From a virus, in IMG/VR virus record IMGVR_UViG_3300042907_000047, positions 1 to 45,612 of that record: DNA of 45,612 nucleotides, one strand, 5' to 3'. A program made the translations under genes and the position numbers. The notes beneath the pieces were generated by a model, which worked only from the letters and a program-made list of their open reading frames with translations, was not told the DNA's origin and made no database searches. The first letter of the stretch is position 1. Every line of letters starts with the position of its first letter. Of this stretch, positions 8,164-17,300 are shown piece by piece.

Positions 8164-8637
8164 ATGGAACTTGAGTATTACACCAAGATTATTGGCGCAG
8201 TAACTGCCTCAACTGCCATGATTGGTGGTGGTTACACACTTGCTGATAAGTTTGGTGTGTTCCATAAAGACATCCTCAAGTGGTCGCCAGAGCACTTTCA
8301 AATATCCGATGCGCCTGCAAATGGCGAATTTAAGGTTGTAGTGGCTCGTCAAAAGCTCAGAGATAACTGCGAAGTTACGTCATTTAAAATAGAGGTGCGG
8401 GATTCTGAATTGGTTGTACACCCAGCCAAACCTAGCATTGCAACGTTTTCAGGCCCAGCCAGCGACACAGTGGACAAGTTTGGGTACAAGTTTACGCTCG
8501 ATACCACCACGCAGGTAACACCCGGCGTTGCTACGTTAATGGCTCACATTAAATACAAGTGCCCCGAGGGTGAAGTAATTGTAAATTACCCCGCGCACAA
8601 GAACTTGATGTTTACGATAAAGGAATCCAATGTTTGA
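8164..8637 (+). CDS. membrane-anchored beta-domain protein of the lysis cassette
   Basis: A 157-residue protein. I start it at ATG 8164, right after the preceding stop; a TTG 21 nt upstream lies inside the neighbour. Residues about 8-25 (IIGAVTASTAMIGGGYTLA) form a weak membrane helix. The rest is a soluble beta-rich domain (FKVVVARQKLRDNC, VRDSELVVHPAKP, TLMAHIKYKCPEGEVIVNYP) with two Cys. No family name is certain. Being next to holin and endolysin, it may be the spanin-type component that this cassette otherwise lacks, or a virion protein; topology is not decided. The last 8 nt overlap the holin gene. Confidence 0.7.
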   Translation: MELEYYTKIIGAVTASTAMIGGGYTLADKFGVFHKDILKWSPEHFQISDAPANGEFKVVVARQKLRDNCEVTSFKIEVRDSELVVHPAKPSIATFSGPASDTVDKFGYKFTLDTTTQVTPGVATLMAHIKYKCPEGEVIVNYPAHKNLMFTIKESNV

Positions 8638-9124
8638 TATTCTAAGTGGTGGTATTTTAGGCTCAGTGTTTGGCGGCTTGTTCCGCATGGCCCCCGAGGT
8701 GCTGAAGTTCTTTGACAAGAAGAATGAGCGCCAGCATGAACTGTTAATGTTTACACGCCAATGCGAACTAGAGACACTGCGTGGTCAGCAGAAGTTGGCT
8801 GAGATAGGCGCACAGCGGGAAGCCGCTATTGACGTAGGCGTAATGGATGCGTTTCAATCTGCCATAGAACAACAAGCCACAATGGTCAAAGCCGCTGGTG
8901 GTTGGGCTGCATCTTTATCTGCGTCAGTCAGGCCAGTCGTAACTTACTGGGTTTTGTTTGTGTGGAGCTTTATCCACGTATGGTTTGCATGGAACGCGTG
9001 GATCACTGGCGCTCCCCCCGTAGAAGTGTTCAAGATAATGATGTCACCTGACTTCTCAGCACTGCTTGCCGGAACAATTAACTTCTGGTTCCTTGATCGT
9101 ACTTTAGCCAAGCGTGGGTTATGA
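8630..9124 (+). CDS. holin candidate (three-helix, GTA-holin-like)
   Basis: A 164-residue protein with a hydrophobic N-terminal segment (ILSGGILGSVFGGLF), a charged amphipathic helix (about residues 30-75), and two strong membrane helices after a conserved S-V-R-P-V-V-T-Y-W turn: about 105-123 (WVLFVWSFIHVWFAW) and 140-157 (FSALLAGTINFWFLD). This layout matches the 3-TM holin family found in gene transfer agents and many phages (PF11351 type, from memory). It overlaps the lysozyme gene by 4 nt (ATGA), the usual holin-endolysin coupling. It would form the inner-membrane holes that release or activate the lysozyme. Confidence 0.75.
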   Translation: MFDILSGGILGSVFGGLFRMAPEVLKFFDKKNERQHELLMFTRQCELETLRGQQKLAEIGAQREAAIDVGVMDAFQSAIEQQATMVKAAGGWAASLSASVRPVVTYWVLFVWSFIHVWFAWNAWITGAPPVEVFKIMMSPDFSALLAGTINFWFLDRTLAKRGL

Positions 9125-9564
9125 ACTTAGAACTAGCCGCAGAGATGTGCAGACGGTTTGAGGGCTTTCGCTCCAAGCCGTACTTGTGCCCTGCCAACGT
9201 AGCCACGATTGGCTACGGTTCTACCTACTACGCAGATAAGCGCAAAGTAACTTTGGAAGATGCCCCGATGGATGAACCCACGGCGCGAGCGCTTTTGATG
9301 ATTGAGTTAGAACACACATATCTACCCGGTGTTCTACGTAACTGCCCCGGTTTGCTTATTGATGAACGTAAGTGCAATGCCATCGTGGACTTTGCCTACA
9401 ATTTAGGCGTTGGGCGCTTGCAAACCTCTACGTTAAAGAGGAAAATCAACGCCAATGATTGGGAAGGCGCAAAAGAACAACTGATGCTCTGGACTAAAGG
9501 TGGCGGCAAGGTATTGCCGGGCTTATTAAAACGCCGCACTGCTGAGTGCGCCTTACTGGATTGA
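9121..9564 (+). CDS. endolysin, glycoside hydrolase family 24 lysozyme
   Basis: A 147-residue muramidase of T4-lysozyme type, cutting the MurNAc-GlcNAc bond of peptidoglycan. The signature is F-E-G-F-R-S-K-P-Y-L-C-P-A-N-V-A-T-I-G-Y-G, with the catalytic Glu at residue 14 and the Thr at 29. The position of T4 Asp20 is Cys23, a natural variant seen in a YLCPA subgroup; the T4 D20C mutant is known to keep activity. Later blocks AIVDFAYNLG and LKRKINANDWEGAKEQL are also typical, and a LPGLLKRR segment near the end is the usual GLxxRR. There is no signal peptide, so export depends on the holin. Confidence 0.93.
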   Translation: MNLELAAEMCRRFEGFRSKPYLCPANVATIGYGSTYYADKRKVTLEDAPMDEPTARALLMIELEHTYLPGVLRNCPGLLIDERKCNAIVDFAYNLGVGRLQTSTLKRKINANDWEGAKEQLMLWTKGGGKVLPGLLKRRTAECALLD

Positions 9565-9567
9565 CCA

Positions 9568-11670
9568 ATGCCATTATCCAAAATTCTATTTAAGCCGGGC
9601 GTCAACCGAGAAAACACACGCTACACCACCGAAGGCGGCTGGTACGAGTGTGACAAAATTCGTTTTCGTCAAGGCAACCCAGAAAAAATTGGTGGTTGGA
9701 CTTCGTTTGCTTTTGATACGTTCCAAGGCGTATGCCGCTCTTTATGGAATTGGGTTACTTTAGCTGGTGAAAGCCTAGTCGGTGTTGGAACTAATTTGTA
9801 CTTCTACATCCTTAAAGGCGGCGCTTATTACAACATCACCCCTATACGTAAAACACTCACATTAACTAATCCTTTTGTTGCAACTTTAGGTTCAAGCGTT
9901 ATAAGAATTACTGAAGTAGATCATGGATGTCTGAATAATGATACTGTTATCTATAGTGGATCGGGTATTACAGGTCTTGGCGGTAACATCACAGCGGCTG
10001 TTCTAACTGGAACTTTCCAAATTGCATTTATTGATGACGACAACTATACAATTACTGTATCCGCCACTGCAAATGCAACGGACGTCTCAGGTTCTCCTGG
10101 CGGCGGTACGGTTGTAACGCAGTATGAAACTAACACTGGAAACACATATCAAGTTCCGTTAACCGGCTGGGGTGCTGGGCCTTGGGGTGGTGGTACATGG
10201 GGAAATGGTGTAGCGGTTCCTACTTCTCTTTATATTTGGAACCAACAAAACTTTGGTGAAGATTTAGTTTATGGACCCCGTGGCCAAGGACTTTATTATT
10301 GGAGCGCTAACGTAGGCTATTCACCTATTCAAACTACAATTAGTATTGCTGCGCCGGGTGTTATTACTCTACCTGTTGGGTTTTCTTTACCTAACGGAAC
10401 AACAATTTCATTTACTTCTACAGGCGCATTACCTACTGGATTGACTGTTGGCGTAGTTTATTTTGTGGTGAACTCTACAGGCACTACATTTAATGTGTCT
10501 TTGACAATTAACGGTACACCTATTACAACTTCTGGTGGTCAGTCTGGCTTACAATTTATTTCTGCTAAAGGCATCAATTTAGCTGATGTAGGCGATGATG
10601 ATTGCCCTATAGTCCAAAACAATCTTATTGTGTCTGACACTTCTCGTTTTATTCTGGTGTTTGGTACAAATGACTACAGCAGCACCGTGCTTAACCCAAT
10701 GCTAATTAGGTGGTCTGGGCAAGAAGACCCATTTACGTGGACACCCTCAATTACCAACCAAGCAGGTAGTTTGCAGCTTTCGCACGGCTCTGAAATTGTT
10801 ACAGCTATTCAAACCCGCCAAGAAATTATAGTATTTACTGACACGGCTTTGTATTCAATGCAGTATGTTGGCCCCCCATTTGTGTGGAGTTCTCAACTGC
10901 TTGGAGACAATGTTTCTATTTCTGGACCTAATGCTGTGGCGCTTGCCTCTGGCGTTATTTTCTGGATGGGCGTAGATAAATTTTACAAATACGATGGTCG
11001 CGTACAGACACTCAACTGTGACCTGCGTCGTTATATTTTCCAAGACTTTAACGCCTTACAAAGCCAACAAGTGTATGCAAGCACCAACGAAGGCTTTAAC
11101 GAAGTCTGGTGGTTTTATTGCTCTGCTAACAGTACAGCTGTTGACCGCTACGTAGTGTATAACTACCTTGAAAACGTTTGGTACTACGGCACAATGGCGC
11201 GAACAGCTTGGCTAGATTCTGGGCTGCTTTCATACCCAATCGCTACAACATACAACGGCAAGATTGTTCAGCATGAAGACGGTGTAGACGACGCTGAAGA
11301 CCCAAATGCCGTACTGCCTATTGCGGCAAATATCTCTTCATCTGAGTTTGACATTGGTGACGGACACAACTTTGGTTTTGTGTGGCGCATCCTACCTGAC
11401 CTGACATTCTCTGGTTCTTCTAGTAGTGTCACGCCCCAAGTCACTATGACTCTGTATCCGTTGCAGAACTCAGGCTCTGGCGTTACTAGCACTGCTTCAG
11501 CCCCGGTTGTTAAGAGTTCTACGTATGTAATTACTGAGCAATTTACAGGTCAAATTTACACCCGTGCCCGAGGCCGTCAGTTAATATTTAAAATTTCATC
11601 GGCTGATTTAGGTACAACATGGCAACTTGGTGCGCCCCGTATTGACATTCGTCAGGACGGTAGGAGATAA
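9568..11670 (+). CDS. large tail structural protein (candidate nozzle/stabilisation protein)
   Basis: A 700-residue beta-rich protein. It opens with LFKPGVNRENTRYTTEGGWYECDKIRFRQG-type text, followed by K-I-G-G-W, an N-terminus I recognise from virion proteins of many environmental podoviruses. It continues with repeated W-rich, propeller-like segments (IWNQQNFGEDL, MLIRWSGQEDPFTWTP, HGSEIVTAIQTRQEIIVFTD, FWMGVDKFYKYDGRVQ). The pattern fits a beta-propeller tail protein comparable in role to P22 gp10, but that assignment is by analogy. An insert at about residues 95-200 and 255-325 is Thr/Gly-rich and may be a surface Ig-like domain. It starts 3 nt after the lysozyme. Confidence 0.7.
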   Translation: MPLSKILFKPGVNRENTRYTTEGGWYECDKIRFRQGNPEKIGGWTSFAFDTFQGVCRSLWNWVTLAGESLVGVGTNLYFYILKGGAYYNITPIRKTLTLTNPFVATLGSSVIRITEVDHGCLNNDTVIYSGSGITGLGGNITAAVLTGTFQIAFIDDDNYTITVSATANATDVSGSPGGGTVVTQYETNTGNTYQVPLTGWGAGPWGGGTWGNGVAVPTSLYIWNQQNFGEDLVYGPRGQGLYYWSANVGYSPIQTTISIAAPGVITLPVGFSLPNGTTISFTSTGALPTGLTVGVVYFVVNSTGTTFNVSLTINGTPITTSGGQSGLQFISAKGINLADVGDDDCPIVQNNLIVSDTSRFILVFGTNDYSSTVLNPMLIRWSGQEDPFTWTPSITNQAGSLQLSHGSEIVTAIQTRQEIIVFTDTALYSMQYVGPPFVWSSQLLGDNVSISGPNAVALASGVIFWMGVDKFYKYDGRVQTLNCDLRRYIFQDFNALQSQQVYASTNEGFNEVWWFYCSANSTAVDRYVVYNYLENVWYYGTMARTAWLDSGLLSYPIATTYNGKIVQHEDGVDDAEDPNAVLPIAANISSSEFDIGDGHNFGFVWRILPDLTFSGSSSSVTPQVTMTLYPLQNSGSGVTSTASAPVVKSSTYVITEQFTGQIYTRARGRQLIFKISSADLGTTWQLGAPRIDIRQDGRR

Positions 11671-11673
11671 ACC

Positions 11674-12069
11674 ATGGGCATGTTGCAAAACCAAAATACG
11701 CCAAACGTACCGGCAGCCCCTACGCAGTACGATCAAACGTTCATGAATCAGTACACCAACGTACTAAGGTTGTTTTTTAATCAGATTAACGCAATTCAAC
11801 AGCTTAACTTAGCTAAGTTAAATTTAGATTTGGGGACCCTACCTACCGACGCCGACTACGACAATTTGCGGTTAGGCGATGTATACAGGGATACGCAAGG
11901 CGGTACTTTGCAGACTGGCAGCAACTTGCTACGCATTAAAGTTCCAGTTCAATTGTCTGGTGTTCAAGGTGCGGGCGCAGTTGGATCGGTTGGTCCTGTT
12001 GGCGGCACGATAACTAGTAGCCTAACAGGCGTAACAAGTACTGGCGCAGTTGGTACAGTTACTCCATAA
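11674..12069 (+). CDS. small virion protein ending in two LSGVxxxGAVGSV repeats
   Basis: A 131-residue protein. Residues 1-75 are helical (YDQTFMNQYTNVLRLFFNQINAIQQLNLAKLNLD), then LPTDADYDNLRLGDVYRD and a short strand region. The last 40 residues hold two copies of the same L-S/T-G-V-x-x-x-G-A-V-G-x-V unit that builds the 332-residue protein at 1313-2311. This suggests a shared assembly interface or a repeat moved between genes. It sits directly after the 700-residue tail protein. Confidence 0.75.
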   Translation: MGMLQNQNTPNVPAAPTQYDQTFMNQYTNVLRLFFNQINAIQQLNLAKLNLDLGTLPTDADYDNLRLGDVYRDTQGGTLQTGSNLLRIKVPVQLSGVQGAGAVGSVGPVGGTITSSLTGVTSTGAVGTVTP

Positions 12070-12098
12070 TATCGACATCAATAACCTAGAGCAAATAC

Positions 12099-12449
12099 AT
12101 GGACATCGACGCTATTAGTGAAAACCCTAAGTACAAGAAGATTGAACTTGACTATGTGGAGTTTGTCGAAGTAGACGACATCTGGGTCCGTTCCTATACG
12201 ATTCCAAAATCTAAGACTGTTTTATCTCAGCATGTCCATACTCACCCTCACGTAACGTTGATATCGCATGGCGCTGTAGAAGCTTGGCAAGATGGCGAGT
12301 CTATGGGGCGGTTTGATGCTCCTGCTGTTATTACAATACCTGCGGGCAAGAAGCACGCATTCATGGCGCTGACGGATGACGTGACGCTATGTTGTTTACA
12401 TAACCTTCGCGGCACAGGACTAGAGTCGCCAGAAATCAAGGAGTTTTAA
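12099..12449 (+). CDS. small cupin-fold protein
   Basis: A 116-residue single-domain cupin. The first cupin motif reads S-Q-H-V-H-T-H-P-H-V (His 45, 47, 49, 51), followed by an acidic loop (EAWQDGESMGRFD), the P-A-G-K-K-H-A-F second motif with His86, and a final V-T-L-C-C-L-H-N strand. The His pattern suggests a bound divalent metal. Isolated cupins inside virion operons are seen in a number of phages. A structural role, sugar binding or isomerase activity are all possible. A GAGC ribosome site and 29-nt gap separate it from the upstream gene; it ends 1 nt before the next. Confidence 0.8.
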   Translation: MDIDAISENPKYKKIELDYVEFVEVDDIWVRSYTIPKSKTVLSQHVHTHPHVTLISHGAVEAWQDGESMGRFDAPAVITIPAGKKHAFMALTDDVTLCCLHNLRGTGLESPEIKEF

Positions 12450-12450
12450 T

Positions 12451-13953
12451 ATGCCAATGCTTGCTATATTTGGAGCAGAAGTACTTGCCGCTGAAGTTGC
12501 CGCCGCTACCGCCGCTGAAATCGCCGCCGCCGAAGCTGCTAAAATAGCCGCCGCTGAAGCCGCTTCTGTTGCCGCCGCTGAAACTGCCGCCGCTGCCGCT
12601 GCTCAACAAGCCGCTGTTCAACAAACTGCACAAGCCGGTATTCTGGGGATTGAAGGGGCTGCTGCAAACGCCCCCCTTACAGCAGAGGCAGTTCAAAGCG
12701 CTGCTATGAATTCTGGACTTCCTCCCGGATTTGAGCAACAACTTCAGAATGTAGAAAACCTTAGCCGAGGGCCTTCAGTTCAGCTTGCTTCGGCGGATCC
12801 AAGTGCGGGTATTAAAAGCCTTCAAAATGTTACTACTTCTCCTGTACCCAATTTTGAGCCAGTGCCAAATTTTCAAGGTAGTGTTGCTGGCCCTCAAGGC
12901 GCTAGCCCCGGCTTTTTTAATCCCTCCACTGCTCCCGGTCAAGGCCCATTACAGTATCAACTAAACGCTCCCACTGGCGGACAAGGTATGCGTCTTGGTA
13001 CGAGTTTAGAAAGCATGGCTGCCCCTACTACGCCAATGACTACAGTTCTTCCGCCTCCTTCAGGGCTTGAGGCCGGATTTGACAAAGCTGTAAAGTTTGC
13101 AGAAAAGAATCCGTTCACTGCAATGACAGGCGCATACATGGGCGCTAGCGCTCTTGGTCTTTTGAACCCTAATGCCGCTACGTTTAATCAAGACAAATAC
13201 GACGGTCCTTTGTCTAAGTACAAGCTGTCGCCTAATTTTCAAGCGGGCAGTGCTAACCCGGCAAATTTTCAGTACAGACCTCGCTATGCGGCAGGTGGCG
13301 GCATTATGGGCACTGAGTCTTACGATATTCCTGTAGGATACGATGAAGGTGGCGATGTGCCTGAATATGCCAGAGGCGGTAGCCTCTCTGACTCTATTGA
13401 GAGCTATCAAAAAATGTTGGCTGGTAAGCCGCAAGCAGCCCCTGCGAGGTCTGCTGACGTAGGTATCTATTACGACCAAGACCCCGATACCCGCTATCAG
13501 GATGCATTGACTGCTGCTCAGATTCGTCAAGCCAAAGTTAATCAACGCGCTTACGTTTCTCCCCCTGCCGCTAAGCGTCCCACACCGATGGGTCAGTTGC
13601 AGATGGCCTCAGTTAAGCCTAGAAAGCAAAGCGACGACGTAGAAGCAGCTAGTGGCGGTATCATGCAATCAAGCTTGGGCGGTTATGCTGCTGGCGGAAA
13701 CCCACGACTGCTCAAGGGCCCCGGCGACGGAATGTCAGACAACATCCCTGCAACTATTAACAGACGCCAACCCGCTCGACTTGCAGATGGTGAGTTTGTA
13801 ATCCCAGCTGATGTGGTGTCACATTTGGGCAACGGCTCTACAGAAGCTGGCGCTAAACAACTTCATGCGATGATGAACAAGGTACGCAAAGCGCGTACTG
13901 GCAACCCTAAACAGGGTAAGCAGATTAACGCTAGAAAATACATGCCTAAATAA
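12451..13953 (+). CDS. Ala-rich internal/structural virion protein
   Basis: A 500-residue protein. Residues 8-60 are an almost pure Ala/Glu helix (AAEVAAATAAEIAAAEAAK...). The middle is Pro/Gln-rich and probably disordered. From about residue 275 there are repeated Y-A-x-G-G motifs (YAAGGGIM, YARGGSL, GYAAGGNP). The C-terminal 90 residues contain a very regular block, GPGDGMSDNIPA, then LADGEFVIPADVVSHLGNGS and a basic tail (KVRKARTGNPKQGK). That block is a recurrent signature in environmental podovirus structural proteins. The long Ala helix may line the tail channel or be an ejected component; this is inference. Confidence 0.75.
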   Translation: MPMLAIFGAEVLAAEVAAATAAEIAAAEAAKIAAAEAASVAAAETAAAAAAQQAAVQQTAQAGILGIEGAAANAPLTAEAVQSAAMNSGLPPGFEQQLQNVENLSRGPSVQLASADPSAGIKSLQNVTTSPVPNFEPVPNFQGSVAGPQGASPGFFNPSTAPGQGPLQYQLNAPTGGQGMRLGTSLESMAAPTTPMTTVLPPPSGLEAGFDKAVKFAEKNPFTAMTGAYMGASALGLLNPNAATFNQDKYDGPLSKYKLSPNFQAGSANPANFQYRPRYAAGGGIMGTESYDIPVGYDEGGDVPEYARGGSLSDSIESYQKMLAGKPQAAPARSADVGIYYDQDPDTRYQDALTAAQIRQAKVNQRAYVSPPAAKRPTPMGQLQMASVKPRKQSDDVEAASGGIMQSSLGGYAAGGNPRLLKGPGDGMSDNIPATINRRQPARLADGEFVIPADVVSHLGNGSTEAGAKQLHAMMNKVRKARTGNPKQGKQINARKYMPK

Positions 13954-13955
13954 AC

Positions 13956-14363
13956 ATGCCCTTTTACCAAATTAGTCCTACCCAATTACCAGAAGTATGG
14001 CCTGTTGCCGCCCCTCTTTTGCAAAAAGCAATTGACCTTGACCCTAGTGAAATAACTATTGAGCAAGTTGAGTATGCAGTTCGCACAGGACGTACTTATT
14101 TAGTAGTGTGGGACGAGCCGGGAGAAGGCATAACAGGCGCAGCGGCGGTGGACTTTATCGACTACCCTCGTGAAAGAATTGGACACGGTAACTTGATGGG
14201 TGGCAAAGGAATTATGCGCCCACACGTTATTGCAGAGATGTATAAATGGATGAAACTCCATGGGGCCACAAAAGCGCAAGTATGGGCTAGGGGTTCTTTG
14301 GTTAACATGTATGAGAAGTTTGGGTTAGAAGTTACCCATCAAGTAATGAGGATTAAATTATGA
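13956..14363 (+). CDS. GNAT-like small virion protein
   Basis: A 135-residue protein with an acetyltransferase-like layout: an N-terminal helix, a strand at TYLVVWDEPGEGITGAAAVDF, then R-I-G-H-G-N-L-M-G-G-K-G-I-M, a helix V-I-A-E-M-Y-K-W-M-K and the strand K-A-Q-V-W-A-R-G followed by M-Y-E-K-F-G-L-E. The usual acetyl-CoA loop (Q/RxxGxG/A) is weak, so enzymatic activity is doubtful. GNAT-like proteins lie at this position in T7-like and related podoviruses beside internal virion proteins. It ends with a 4-nt ATGA overlap with the 1185-residue gene. Confidence 0.65.
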   Translation: MPFYQISPTQLPEVWPVAAPLLQKAIDLDPSEITIEQVEYAVRTGRTYLVVWDEPGEGITGAAAVDFIDYPRERIGHGNLMGGKGIMRPHVIAEMYKWMKLHGATKAQVWARGSLVNMYEKFGLEVTHQVMRIKL

Positions 14364-17300
14364 TCGTCCCAAGCAAATTTAACGGCTATAACAAAGACGG
14401 TACTCGTAATTTATTTATGGGTGGCGGGGGTGGCGGCGGACAGACAACATCTACTGTTCAGAATACAAACGTTCCTGAGTATGCAAGGCCGTATGTTGAG
14501 ACTATGCTGGGCGCAACTCAAGAGCAGTTGTTTCAAGGCAATAGAACCCCCGTCACTACAGACCCAGTAACAGGCGAAACTACGGGCGGCCAGTTTAATA
14601 TTACTGGGTTTAAGCCCTATCAAGCATACGGTGGTCAATACGATGCTCAAGGCAATCCCATATTAGGTCCTGATGGTAAACCTATATATGACGCTGGCAA
14701 ATCAATAGCAGGGTTTTCCCCTATGCAAACAGCCGCCCAGCAAGGTATTGCTGGTATGGTGTCACCCACGGCGCAATACAATAAAGCTCAATTTGCGGCT
14801 GAACATGCTGGTCTTGGCGCTATGCAATCTGCGCAGCAAGCATATAACTATGGTCAGCTAGGTTATGAGTCTGGCGCACGAGGCCAACAATTAGGATTGG
14901 CAGCGGCAGCGGATGCGCAAGCACTGGCAAAAGAACAAGCTGGGCGCGCTAACAAGTTTGGTGATGCTGGCTTTGCCTCTGGTCAAGAAGGACAAAAGCT
15001 TGGTATTGCTGGTGGTCAAAAGTACGGTGAAATGGGCGCTGGTTTTGGACAACAAGCTGCTGGTTTAGCTTCTCCTGCTTTAGCTTATGGCGCTCAAGGC
15101 GCAGGTTATGGTCAAACGGGTGCGGGTTATGGCGCTCAAGCCGCTCAGTTAGCTAATACAGCTTTAGGTTATGGACAAGGCTCTGCCGATATTGGACAGA
15201 TGGCTCTCCGCGCCCAGGGCATGGGTGAAAACATTTCTAGTCAATCTCAAGCATTAGCTCGTCAACAAGCTATGGCAGGGCAACAGTATGCGCAAATGGC
15301 GACTGACCCCCGTGTAACTGAAGCGTTAATGAATCCATTTACAAAGAATGTGTTGGATGTTCAAAACGAAGAGTTAAATCGTCAAGGTAAAATTGCTGCT
15401 CAAGCTCGTGGTGCGCAAGCTGTTCGTGCAGGTGCGTTTGGCGGTGGTCGCCAAGCCGTTGAGAACGCTGAAGCTGAACGTAATTTAGCAACGCTTAAGA
15501 ACGCTAACACTGCGCAAGCATACCAACAAGCGTTTCAAAATGCACAAGCTCAACAACAGTTTGGTGCTAACCTCAATCTTCAAGGTTTGTCTGGTGCTCA
15601 ACAAGGTTTAGGCACTGCGTTGCAAGGTGGTCAGTTAGGCTTGTCTGGTCTTGGCACTGCATTACAAGGTCAACAAGGTGCGTTGGCTGGTGTTGGTCAA
15701 GCTGGTGCTATGTACGGCCTCGGTATGCAAGGCGCACAGACAGGTATTCAAGGAACTCAAGCTGGACTGGCTGGCGTTAATGCCGCTAACCAAGCTTATC
15801 AAACCGGTATTCAAGGCGCGGGTATGGGTTTGCAAGGTGTTGATCGTCAGTTGGCTGGTACGGCTCAAGGTATGCAGGGCGCTCAAGTGGGTCTAGCTGG
15901 CGTAAATGCCGCCACTAATGCAGGTCAATTAGGTTTGCAAGGTGCGCAAGTTGGATTACAAGGCACGGCTCAAGGTATGCAGGGCGCACAGACTGGACTG
16001 CAAGGAGTACAAGGTGCTCAAGCTGGCTATGGTTTACTTGGTCAACAAGGCGCTAACCTTACAAACATACTTGGTCAACAGCAACAGAATCAACTTGGTT
16101 TGTATGGCGCTCAAAGTGCAGCAGGCGCGCAGCAACAGGCTCTGGAACAGCAGAAGATTAATCAGGCCATGCAAGACTACGCCAACGCGCAACAGTACCC
16201 ACTTATGCAGTTGGGCACGATGTCTAACATGCTCCGTGGCTTACCAATGCAGGCGTCTACAACTAACCAATATCAAGCTGCGCCTAATCAACTTACACAA
16301 GCTATCGGCACAATTGGTTCAGGTGCGTCTATCTATAACGCCATGAAACCTCCCGGTCAAGCTGCTGGCGGTGAAGTTAAAGGCTATGCCAAGGGTGGCA
16401 TCATGTCTTACGACATGGGCGGCGAAGTTGAAGAGCAGCTTGAGAGCATGGATGAGAAAGGTTTGGCAGCACAAGCTAAAGAATCTTCTAGCCCATCTAT
16501 TCGTAGAATGGCTCAGCGTTTGCTTCGTGAGCGTCAGATGGGCAATAAGCCACAAGGCACAGGTCCTATGGGTGTTCAATACCAAGCTGCTCAGCCACAG
16601 ATGCCTAGCTACGCTCCCGGCGGTATTGTTGCTTTTGCTCAAGGAAAGACTGTGTATGGTGGTCCTTCTACTGAAGCAGATGAAGGTGAAGCTGAAGCTA
16701 GGATTGGTATGCAAGAACGCCTTGCACAACCTGCCCCAACTACGGGCGGTATCATGGGCGCAACTACTCAGCCAACAACGCCTGTCCCTGCTGCCCCTCA
16801 AGTTAATCGTGCATTGCAGCAAACCGCCACTATTCCTGAGTTCATGAAAGCTGAGTATGCAGAGGCAGAAAGGCGCAAGAATGCTCCTTTGTCAGAGTTT
16901 ATGGCAGAGCGTCAAGCAGCAATGCGTGAAGCTGGTGTGGCGGATGTATCGGAAGGCCAGCAAAAACAACGTGCTGAGTTGATGGCTGAAAAAGCTAATA
17001 TGGCTGATGAGAAAGAACGTCAAAGACATTTGCGCTTGGCTGAGTTCTTTGCATCGTGGGGATCAACCCCTGGCCCAACACTTGTTGCTGGTATGAACGC
17101 ACTCAAGCAATCTGTGCCCGGCATTATTTCTGATGAGAAAGAGCAGAAGAAAGCGCGCCGTGAGATTGACAAGTCTATTGCTGATTTAGATAACGCTACA
17201 CGTCTTGAGAAGCGCGGCGAAGTTGATGCGGCTATGGCACTCAAACTAAAAGCTGCTGAAGACATGAAAGCGCTAAACACTAAGTTTATTGACTATCAAT

